A stretch of DNA of 49,804 nucleotides from an uncultured Oscillospiraceae bacterium (GTDB lineage Bacteria; Bacillota; Clostridia; Oscillospirales; Oscillospiraceae): assembly GCA_947626785.1 (NCBI GenBank), contig CANQTO010000017.1:1-49804 (forward strand). The letters are read 5' to 3'. Positions 42,938 through 49,804 of the stretch are shown piece after piece; the first letter of the stretch is position 1, and every line of letters starts with the position of its first letter. Position numbers and translations under genes: made by a program. A model generated the notes under the pieces. It saw only the letters and a program-made list of their open reading frames with translations, was not told the DNA's origin and did no database searches.

Positions 42938-43326
42938 GCGTTGTCTCCTATCGTGATTTTTTCCGCCAGGCCCTCAAAGCGGCCTTTGCCGATGCCCGGC
43001 ACCTCCATCAGCGCCTCGGGGCTGTCAAAGGGGCCGTTTGTCTGCCGGTAGTCCACAATGGCCTGGGCCAGGACCTCCCCGATCCCCGGCAGCAGCCGGA
43101 GCTCTTCCACGGGGGCGGTGTTGATATCGACGGTCTGCCCCGGCAGAAGTTCCCCGGGCAGGGTGTCCGGGTCGTCCCGGCCGGTCAGCAGGGCGGCGCT
43201 CTCCGCCGGCCGGGCCTCCACCTTCAGCTCTCCCGCCTCCGGCGCGCCCAGGGCCCAGAGCAGGGTATAGCCCAGAAAGAGGGCGCAGGCGGCCAGGGAC
43301 AGGACAAGGACTGTTTTCCGGCGCAC
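42934..43326 (-). CDS. comEA: ComEA-family helix-hairpin-helix protein
   Basis: 130-residue membrane-anchored DNA-binding protein. An N-terminal helix (about 5-27) anchors it, a flexible linker follows, and tandem HhH motifs occupy about 66-130 (VDINTAPVEELRLLPGIGEVLAQAI; ALMEVPGIGKGRFEGL). ComEA binds transforming DNA outside the membrane. GTG 43326 is chosen because GGGGAG lies 8 nt upstream. comEB and comEC are absent from the window; instead the gene is coupled (ATGA) to a two-component regulator. A general HhH role is an alternative. Confidence 0.88.
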   Translation of the reverse strand: MRRKTVLVLSLAACALFLGYTLLWALGAPEAGELKVEARPAESAALLTGRDDPDTLPGELLPGQTVDINTAPVEELRLLPGIGEVLAQAIVDYRQTNGPFDSPEALMEVPGIGKGRFEGLAEKITIGDNA

Positions 43327-43393
43327 AGGCGTTTCTCCCCTCTTTCTAACGATCCAATGAAGAAAACTTAATGGTTGCGGGGAAGTTTTCCGG

Positions 43394-43422
43394 TTGCAAT
43401 TCCGAGATGCAGCCATTATAAT
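43394..43422 (+). promoter_or_regulatory. Promoter of dacF
   Basis: TTGCAA (43394-43399), a 17-bp spacer and TATAAT (43417-43422), about 51 nt upstream of the carboxypeptidase start. It lies in the divergent region shared with comEA. Confidence 0.82.
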
Positions 43423-43472
43423 AAATATACTATACATACTATACCACATTCCTGAGAAAACGGGAGAGAAAA

Positions 43473-44900
43473 ATGAAAAAATTCCGACTTTTCCCTCTGG
43501 TGCTTCTGCTGTGCCTGCTCTTTTCGGCCTCCGCTCCGGCGGCCCTGGCTCTGGACGACCCGGATATCCCGGCCCGGGCCGCGGTGCTGGTGGATCTGAA
43601 CTCAGGGGCCGTGCTGTATGAACAGAACAAGGACGAGCAGCGGGCTCCCGCCAGCCTGACCAAGGTCATGACCGTGCTGCTGGCTCTGGAGGCTCTGGAC
43701 CGGGGGGAGATCTCCCTGGACACGGTCATCACCGCCCAGGAGGACTGCCGCTACCTCCTTCAGGACGACAGCAGCACCTCCGGCATCATGCCCGGCACCC
43801 AGGTGAGCTTCCAGGAGCTGCTGTACTGCGCCATGCTCCAGTCGGCCAACGAGGCCTGCAACATCATCGGCGAGCAGCTGGCAGGCAGCATCAGCGCCTG
43901 GGTGGACCGGATGAACCAGCGGGCCCAGGAGCTGGGCTGCGTCAACACCCATTTCTCCACCACCAACGGCCTGCCCCCCGCCGAGGGCGAGCAGCACTAC
44001 AGCTCTGCCTATGACCTGTATCTGATCACCAAGGAGGCGCTGAAGTACCCCCTGTTCCTGGAGATCGCCTGCACGGAGAGCTACCAGCCCCAGTTCTCCG
44101 GCGTGAACAACGGGGAGCTGATCCGAAACAGCAACGCCCTCATGTATCCCACCGAGTACTACGGCGGAGACCGCTATGTGTATGAGTACGCCGCCGGCGT
44201 CAAGACCGGCTTCACCCAGGCCGCCGGCTACTGCCTGATCTCCACGGCGGAGAAGGACGGCATCCACCTGCTGGCGGTGGTGATGGGCTGCGACGGCTGG
44301 ATGAACGCGGGGCTCGACGAGTATAAGAACTTTGAGGCCTCCAAGAGCCTGTACGAGTGGGCCTTCGACAACTTCTCCTATCAGCTGGTGCTCAGCACCG
44401 GCCAGCTGATCCAGGAGGAAGAGGTGCAGTTCGCCAAGGGCGGGGACAAGGCCGCCCTGCGTCCGGCGGAGGATATGACCGCCCTGCTGCCCAACGATAT
44501 CGACATGAGCACCATCCAGACCCAGGTCTCCGTGTATGAGGACAAGCTGGTGGCCCCCATCGAGGCCGGGGACGTGCTGGGCCAGGCCCGGGTGATCATC
44601 GACGGGAAGGACTACGGCAGCGTCCGCCTGGTCAGCGCCGGTTCCATCGAGCTGGCCCGGGGCCAGTACATCATGCAGCGGCTGGGCGCCGTGTTCCAGA
44701 ACAAGTGGGTCGTGACGGTCATCATCGTGCTGCTGGTGTTCCTGGCGCTCTACATGGCCCTGGTGATCCGCTACCGCCGCCTGCGCCGCAAGCATCTGCG
44801 GGAGCGCCGCCTGGCGGAGAAGCGCCGGAGAGAGCGGGAGATGTACCGGGAGCTGGACGACACCGGCGATTTCCGGGACGATTACCGGGATTGGAAATAA
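43473..44900 (+). CDS. dacF: D-alanyl-D-alanine carboxypeptidase (DacF/PBP5 type)
   Basis: 475-residue penicillin-binding protein that trims the peptidoglycan stem peptide. A signal peptide (about 1-27) leads to the S11 peptidase domain: S61-L-T-K64 (SxxK), S124-A-N126 (SxN) and K244-T-G246. A PBP5_C-like beta domain lies at about 310-400. Unlike typical PBP5, which ends in an amphipathic helix, this one has a true transmembrane helix (about 408-433) and a 40-residue Arg-rich cytoplasmic tail. It faces the comEA-two-component operon divergently. Confidence 0.93.
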   Translation: MKKFRLFPLVLLLCLLFSASAPAALALDDPDIPARAAVLVDLNSGAVLYEQNKDEQRAPASLTKVMTVLLALEALDRGEISLDTVITAQEDCRYLLQDDSSTSGIMPGTQVSFQELLYCAMLQSANEACNIIGEQLAGSISAWVDRMNQRAQELGCVNTHFSTTNGLPPAEGEQHYSSAYDLYLITKEALKYPLFLEIACTESYQPQFSGVNNGELIRNSNALMYPTEYYGGDRYVYEYAAGVKTGFTQAAGYCLISTAEKDGIHLLAVVMGCDGWMNAGLDEYKNFEASKSLYEWAFDNFSYQLVLSTGQLIQEEEVQFAKGGDKAALRPAEDMTALLPNDIDMSTIQTQVSVYEDKLVAPIEAGDVLGQARVIIDGKDYGSVRLVSAGSIELARGQYIMQRLGAVFQNKWVVTVIIVLLVFLALYMALVIRYRRLRRKHLRERRLAEKRRREREMYRELDDTGDFRDDYRDWK

Positions 44901-44908
44901 AGCTGCTG

Positions 44909-44941
44909 TTAAAGAAGGACCGAGAGGTCCTTCTTTAATTT
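44909..44941 (+). terminator. Terminator of dacF
   Basis: A perfect 13-bp stem (TTAAAGAAGGACC and complement) with a GAGA loop, then TTTG. Confidence 0.85.
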
Positions 44942-44996
44942 GTATTCGCGGGGATGAAAAATCAAAAAATCAAATCCAGCATTTCATAGAATTTAT

Positions 44997-45076
44997 GAGA
45001 TTTCAAGAGATTTTACGAGATTTGAATTTCAAAATTAAATTCGCTGTTGACAGAGCCCCGTCCTCTGTGGTATAAA
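44997..45076 (+). promoter_or_regulatory. rplM-rpsI promoter with 10-bp-phased upstream repeats
   Basis: GAGATTT recurs at 44997, 45007 and 45017, exactly one helical turn apart, followed by A/T-rich sequence up to TTGACA (45047-45052). An 18-bp spacer leads to TATAAA (45071-45076). The repeats lie at about -60 to -90 and could act as an UP-like element or bend. The early leader has a GCGCGC hairpin (45083-45088/45096-45101), perhaps an L13 autoregulatory structure. Confidence 0.72.
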
Positions 45077-45142
45077 GATAAAGCGCGCCAGAAAAGCGCG
45101 CGAAAATCCGTTTATTCTTAATTACTATATGGAGGCACGAAT

Positions 45143-45571
45143 ATGTCCACGACCATGGTCACCAAGGAGACCGTTACCCGCAAATGGTACGTCCTTGACG
45201 CCGCCGGCAAGCCCCTGGGCAAGACCGCGGCTCTCGCCGCCGATCTGCTCCGCGGCAAGCTGAAAACCGATTACACCCCCCACGTTGACTGCGGCGATTA
45301 CGTCATCGTCATCAACGCCAAAGAGGCCGTCCTCACCGGCAAGAAGCTGGAGCAGAAGTATTACCGGACCCACTCCGGTTACCCCGGCGGCCTGAAGGAG
45401 ACCCAGTACAAGCGCCTGATGGCCACCAAGCCCGAGCTGGCCATGAAGCTGGCCGTCCGCGGCATGCTGCAGAAGAACACCATCGCCCAGTGGCAGCTCA
45501 AGCGGCTGAAGGTCTTCGCCGGCCCCGAGCACAGCCACGCGGCCCAGAAGCCCGTTGTCTGGGAGCGTTGA
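45143..45571 (+). CDS. rplM: 50S ribosomal protein L13
   Basis: 142-residue L13. Family features: RKWYVLDAAGKPLGKTA, DYVIVINAKEAVLTGKKLEQK and YYRTHSGYPGGLKE, then AVRGMLQKNT. GGAGG lies 7 nt upstream of ATG 45143. It is followed after 15 nt by rpsI, the usual pair. Confidence 0.98.
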   Translation: MSTTMVTKETVTRKWYVLDAAGKPLGKTAALAADLLRGKLKTDYTPHVDCGDYVIVINAKEAVLTGKKLEQKYYRTHSGYPGGLKETQYKRLMATKPELAMKLAVRGMLQKNTIAQWQLKRLKVFAGPEHSHAAQKPVVWER

Positions 45572-45586
45572 AGGAGGTAAAGAAAG

Positions 45587-45997
45587 ATGGCAACCTATAA
45601 GACCAAGAAGCCCTATATGTACGGTACCGGCCGTCGGAAATCCTCCGTGGCCCGCGTCCACCTCATCCCCAACGGCAGCGGCGTCATCACCATTAACGGC
45701 CGCGATATCGACGATTATTTCGGCCTGGAGACCCTGAAGCTCATCGTCCGCCAGCCCCTGGTCACCACCGGCACCGTGGGCAAGGTGGATATCGAAGCCA
45801 CTGTCTCCGGCGGCGGCGTGTCCGGCCAGGCCGGCGCCATCCGCCACGGCATCGCCCGCGCCCTGCTGGTCGTGGACGAGAGCTACCGCCCCGCTCTGAA
45901 ATCCGCCGGGTTCCTGACCCGCGACCCCAGAATGAAAGAGCGCAAGAAGTACGGCTTGAAGGCTGCAAGACGCGCTCCCCAGTTCAGCAAGCGCTGA
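45587..45997 (+). CDS. rpsI: 30S ribosomal protein S9
   Basis: 136-residue S9. The conserved [13 protein letters not shown] opening, [18 protein letters not shown] and the basic C-terminal tail ending QFSKR, which reaches the P-site tRNA, are all present. AAGGAGG lies upstream. A strong terminator follows. Confidence 0.98.
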   Translation: MATYKTKKPYMYGTGRRKSSVARVHLIPNGSGVITINGRDIDDYFGLETLKLIVRQPLVTTGTVGKVDIEATVSGGGVSGQAGAIRHGIARALLVVDESYRPALKSAGFLTRDPRMKERKKYGLKAARRAPQFSKR

Positions 45998-46011
45998 TCT
46001 GACAGAAACCC

Positions 46012-46045
46012 AACCCCCGGAATTGCAAAAATTCCGGGGGTTTTT
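46012..46045. terminator. Convergent terminator, rpsI / ATPase
   Basis: A 13-bp stem (AACCCCCGGAATT, 46012-46024, with 46030-46042) and a 5-nt loop, followed by TTTTTC on the plus strand, lies between convergent genes. Confidence 0.88.
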
Positions 46046-46051
46046 CTATGC

Positions 46052-47353
46052 TCATACAAGGGAACTGTCCAACAGAAAGTCCATGATGTTGATATTGAGC
46101 ACGCCCTGTTCGTCATACCAGCGCCGGCGGATATCGTGCCGGACGATGATCTTGGGAAACGAGTCGCCGGTGAGGGCAAAGGGCCGGTTCTCAGCGGCGG
46201 CCTTCTCCTCTGTCTCCATGGCGTAGGCGGACTGGATATAGGTCTTTTTCCCACCCCGGGTAGCAATAAAGTCGATCTCCCGCGCGGTCTGGACCGTCCT
46301 GCCCTCCCGGTTCTTCTCTGTGCCGTACACGATGCCGATGTCCACCTGACAGCCCCGGATGCGCAGGTCGTTGTAGAGGATATTCTCCATGATGTGGGTC
46401 ATTTCCTGCTGCCGGAAGCCGATCCGCGCGTTGCGCAGGCCCAGGTCGTCGCAGTAATACTTGTTGGGGTAATCGAAATAATCCCGGCCGCGCACATCAA
46501 ACCGGCGGCACTCCTCAAACAAATAGGCGTCGGCCAGGTGCCCGATGTACGCCTTGACGGTATTAGCGGACACCGTGTTTTCCCCGGCCCGCTTCTGCCG
46601 GGAGTTGAGGGCGTTGGCGATGTTGTTGGGATTGGTCAGGGAGCCTACGGAGGAGCAAAGCAGGTCCAGCGTGGCGGACAGAATATCCTCCCGCTTGATC
46701 TTCTTGCGCTCTACGATGTCCTTCAGGTACAGCTCAGAAATGAGGGCTCGGAGATACTGCATCTTTGCGGCATCGTCCGGCCGGGACAGGATCAGCGGCA
46801 GCCCGCCGAAAAAGGCATAGTCCTCAAAGGCGTCAGCCCGGTCCCCGCCCACGGCGGCGTAGTATTCCGCGAAGCTCAGGGGGTGGACCCGGATCTCGTC
46901 GCTTCGGCCCCGGAATTCGGTGAGGATATCGCTGGACAGCATCCGGGAGTTGCTGCCGGTCACATAGATATCCAGATTGGACAGGGAGCGCAGGTCGTTG
47001 AGAGCGTCGTAAAAGGTGATGGCCTTTCCCGCCGGGTTGTAGGGGTTCGGCACCCGGTCGGACATCTGGATCTCGTCCACAAACAGATAAAACTGCCCTG
47101 CCCGGCCTTCCACCCTCTCCCGCACGGCCCTTGCCAGCTCCAGCGGGTCCCGGTAACGGATGTCCCGCGCCAGATCCAGTTCAAAGGAGAGGATATTTTC
47201 TTCCGGGACGCCCTGCTCCAGCAGAACCTTTTTAAAAAGGGGGTTCAGGAGATAGGACTTTCCGCACCGGCGGATGCCTGTGATCACCTTCACCTGCCCG
47301 TCCCACATATAGGAGATGAGCCTTTTCAAATACAGGTCGCGTTTGATCTCCAT
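46052..47353 (-). CDS. AAA_14/DUF4143 family ATP-binding protein
   Basis: 433-residue P-loop protein. An N-terminal AAA domain has Walker A (26-33, GIRRCGKS) and Walker B ending D93-E94 (YLFVDEIQ), plus TGSNS (sensor 1). A winged-helix-like middle follows. The C-terminal DUF4143 region has a PD-(D/E)XK-like pattern (REIDFIATRGGKKTYIQ). The family is abundant in gut anaerobes, and its function is unsettled; defence, toxin-antitoxin and genome-maintenance roles have been suggested. Paired inverted repeats lie directly upstream (47365-47479), and a serine resolvase is transcribed away from it. Confidence 0.88.
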   Translation of the reverse strand: MEIKRDLYLKRLISYMWDGQVKVITGIRRCGKSYLLNPLFKKVLLEQGVPEENILSFELDLARDIRYRDPLELARAVRERVEGRAGQFYLFVDEIQMSDRVPNPYNPAGKAITFYDALNDLRSLSNLDIYVTGSNSRMLSSDILTEFRGRSDEIRVHPLSFAEYYAAVGGDRADAFEDYAFFGGLPLILSRPDDAAKMQYLRALISELYLKDIVERKKIKREDILSATLDLLCSSVGSLTNPNNIANALNSRQKRAGENTVSANTVKAYIGHLADAYLFEECRRFDVRGRDYFDYPNKYYCDDLGLRNARIGFRQQEMTHIMENILYNDLRIRGCQVDIGIVYGTEKNREGRTVQTAREIDFIATRGGKKTYIQSAYAMETEEKAAAENRPFALTGDSFPKIIVRHDIRRRWYDEQGVLNINIMDFLLDSSLV

Positions 47354-47364
47354 GATTGCCCTCC

Positions 47365-47479
47365 GTTGAGAACTTGGCTAATATATTATACAACTTCTCA
47401 ACAGAAAGTATACCGGGAGAGCGCGGAAAAGTCAAGCGCTCCATTGAGAACTTGGCTAAAAAACCCGGCAAGTTCTCAA
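47365..47479. repeat. Two inverted-repeat units between the ATPase and resolvase genes
   Basis: Unit 1: GTTGAGAA (47365-47372) with TTCTCAAC (47395-47402). Unit 2: TTGAGAACTTG (47444-47454) with CAAGTTCTCAA (47469-47479), perfect over 11 bp. The left arms share a 16-nt direct repeat, TTGAGAACTTGGCTAA, at 47366-47381 and 47444-47459. Unit sizes of 36-38 bp with about 11-bp arms are of the order of resolvase subsites; autoregulatory operators for the ATPase gene are the alternative. Confidence 0.7.
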
Positions 47480-47525
47480 CGAAAAACTCTCTCCTTCGTT
47501 TGGGATATGTTCATTTTTTGTTTGA

Positions 47526-48185
<660 letters not shown>

Positions 48186-48286
48186 CAGCAAACAGAGAGG
48201 CCTATCGTTCGATATGGTGTACATTTTCAGCCGGACAGAAATCATGAAAGGACTTTGTTAATTTTAAGATATTTTGTCTGAAAAAG

Positions 48287-48314
48287 TTGCCTTTTCGTAT
48301 TTCAATGCTATAAT
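48287..48314 (+). promoter_or_regulatory. Promoter of the methylase gene
   Basis: TTGCCT (48287-48292), a 16-bp spacer and TATAAT (48309-48314). A leader of about 100 nt separates it from the chosen start at 48424. The gap 48186-48423 is A/T-rich, and I see no gene in it. Confidence 0.7.
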
Positions 48315-48423
48315 GTTGGCTATGTAGAACACGCAGGAAAGTTTGGTAAAGTACACTCTTTCAGATGGCTTCGGGCCTTGCCGATCCTCCTGCGATCTCT
48401 CGGGATCAAAGGGGGATCTTTTT

Positions 48424-49797
48424 TTGGTCATCAGGTTTCAGGACGAGCTGCGGCGGCTGAACGATCTCGGCCTGCTGGAAGAGCTCCTCAAAGACAAGAC
48501 GACGGGCAGGAACATCCTCTGGGGCACGGACGCCTACAGCGGGCTGGGGCCCGGCTACCGGCGGGACGAGGAGATGCAAGTTTCGCTGATCACCGGGGAG
48601 CACGCCGGGCTTCTCAAAAACCGGGCGGCCAAGGCCCAGGAGCAGCAGTCCGAGCGGACGAAGCAGCACGCCGAGGTATTCACCCCTCTCTGGATCTGCC
48701 GGAAGATGATCGACTACGCGGACGAGATGTGGTCCGGCGGCGAGGCAAAGAGCTGGCAGCAGTATGTGGACTCCCGGCGGATGGAGATCACCTGCGGCGA
48801 GGCGCCCTTTCTGGTGAGCCGTTATGACGTGACCAGCGGAGAGAGCGTGCCCCTGGAGAATCGGATCGGGATCCTGGACCGGAAGCTGCGGGCGGCAGGC
48901 GAAAACACGGAGACCGAAGAGGACTGGCTGAAATGGGCCCTGCGGGCCTTACGGGCCTGCTACGGCTATGAATTTCAGGGGGACAGCGTGCTCCTTTCCC
49001 GCCTGAATCTGCTGGGTACCTTTGAGGAGTACCTGTCCGCACGGTGGAGCCGAAAGCCCACGGCGGCGGAATACGCGGCGGTCACGGAGATCGTCACCTG
49101 GAATCTGTGGCAGATGGACGGGCTGACCAAGACCATTCCCTTCTCCGAAACGGAAGAGAACACAGACCAACTTTCCCTTTTTCAAAACCTGGACGGGGAC
49201 TCCCCGCCCGGGCCAAGATCGCGGACAAAGTGCGTGATCTACGACTGGCAAAACAAAAAAGAGGTTGTTTTTGCAGATCTGCCGGCAAGGGGGAGTCATG
49301 GGATGAAATTTGATTTTATCATCGGCAATCCGCCGTATCAGGAGGAGGTAGAAGACAGCGAGAATAAGACATTTATGCCGCCGGTTTATAATCTGTTTAT
49401 TGACGGGGCATATGAACTTTCAGATAAAGTAGAATTGATACACCCCGCAAGATTTTTGTTTAATGCCGGACAGACGCCAAAAGCGTGGAATGAAAAAATG
49501 CTTGCGGATACTCATCTAAAAGTTATTCACTATGAACCTGACGGCAGCAAAGTTTTTCCAAATACCGAAATCAAAGGCGGCCTTGCAATAACGTATCACG
49601 ACAAAATGCACAGCTATGGCGCTATCGAAGTTTTTACAAAATACGACGAGCTAAATTCTATACTCCACAAGGTGAAAGCTAAAGGATTAAACAAAAACTT
49701 GTCTTCTATTATGTTTAATCAAAATCGTTTTAGGGCTTGTTTTAAAAATGGGAAACGGTTGTATTATTTCAACAAGATAGCAATAGCACCGACATAA
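48424..49797 (+). CDS. Eco57I-like N6-adenine DNA methyltransferase (possibly truncated)
   Basis: 457 residues to the stop. Motifs include VFTPLWICRKMID (motif X region), EITCGEAPF (a variant of motif I) and DFIIGNPPYQEE (motif IV, the NPPY catalytic motif). The part after NPPY matches Eco57I-type enzymes (LIHPARFLFNAGQTPKAWN, DGSKVFPNTEIKGGLAITY). TTG 48424 is preferred (GGGGG 8 nt upstream); TTG 48343 is possible. It ends without a recognisable target-recognition domain, five codons before the window edge. The alternative frame near 49770-49804 stays open to the edge, so a frameshift is possible. G+C drops sharply after about 49.2 kb. Type IIG restriction-modification is likely but unproven. 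Confidence 0.8.
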   Translation: MVIRFQDELRRLNDLGLLEELLKDKTTGRNILWGTDAYSGLGPGYRRDEEMQVSLITGEHAGLLKNRAAKAQEQQSERTKQHAEVFTPLWICRKMIDYADEMWSGGEAKSWQQYVDSRRMEITCGEAPFLVSRYDVTSGESVPLENRIGILDRKLRAAGENTETEEDWLKWALRALRACYGYEFQGDSVLLSRLNLLGTFEEYLSARWSRKPTAAEYAAVTEIVTWNLWQMDGLTKTIPFSETEENTDQLSLFQNLDGDSPPGPRSRTKCVIYDWQNKKEVVFADLPARGSHGMKFDFIIGNPPYQEEVEDSENKTFMPPVYNLFIDGAYELSDKVELIHPARFLFNAGQTPKAWNEKMLADTHLKVIHYEPDGSKVFPNTEIKGGLAITYHDKMHSYGAIEVFTKYDELNSILHKVKAKGLNKNLSSIMFNQNRFRACFKNGKRLYYFNKIAIAPT

Positions 49798-49804
49798 ACG
49801 AAAG

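Overview
The window looks like chromosome of a GC-rich, low-oxygen Firmicute, most likely a gut Clostridia member of the Oscillospirales (Flavonifractor/Lawsonibacter-like). Support comes from the gene content: AddAB rather than RecBCD, a YlmC/YmxH sporulation-type PRC-barrel protein, a dgt-dnaG-rpoD operon, a zinc-type L31, a CD1247-like zinc-ribbon protein, an oxygen-sensitive acyl-CoA dehydratase activase pair, and very regular TTGnnn-17-TATAAT promoters. The family placement is inference; no rRNA or tRNA gene is visible.

Layout. 1-2.2 kb: DtxR/MntR-type metalloregulator, 3-methyladenine DNA glycosylase, GntR/FCD regulator. 2.2-9.5 kb (minus): dgt-dnaG-rpoD, hflX-yigZ behind a near-consensus Fur box, ylmC and a solitary ParB/Noc. 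9.7-18 kb: PatB-type C-S lyase, rpmE, azlCD, a large ASKHA activase with its 2-hydroxyacyl-CoA dehydratase-like partner, and a class I aminotransferase. 18.1-26.2 kb: addB-addA, then rpsF-ssb-rpsR with a structured leader. 26.2-26.6 kb: a non-coding block of stacked palindromes carrying a 28-nt motif also found at the left edge of the window. 26.6-28.9 kb: moaC-moaA-mogA and a PepSY-like small protein. 29-33 kb (minus): fchA-folD-formyl-THF cyclo-ligase-GH13 amylase, mostly coupled by ATGA overlaps. 33-38.3 kb (minus): a membrane-anchored XRE regulator, an OmpR-type two-component system with two membrane proteins, and a neighbouring two-gene operon (GMC-motif membrane protein plus an 11-residue-repeat protein). 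38.4-43.3 kb (minus): CD1247-like protein, efp, and comEA-RR-HK-pepP. 43.4-46 kb (plus): dacF, rplM-rpsI. 46-49.8 kb: an accessory tail with a DUF4143 ATPase, a serine resolvase separated from it by inverted repeats, and an Eco57I-like adenine methylase whose base composition changes abruptly near its NPPY motif.

Most of the window is housekeeping. The less ordinary parts are: (i) the two-component system and its small membrane proteins, where both operons carry 11-bp-spaced CAAAC-type direct repeats upstream; (ii) two genes (hflX and the resolvase) whose conserved N-termini and Shine-Dalgarno spacing point to AUA and AUC initiation; (iii) the Fur box inside the hflX promoter; (iv) the resolvase/ATPase inverted repeats; (v) the mosaic methylase. 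None is proven here, and each finding states a test.
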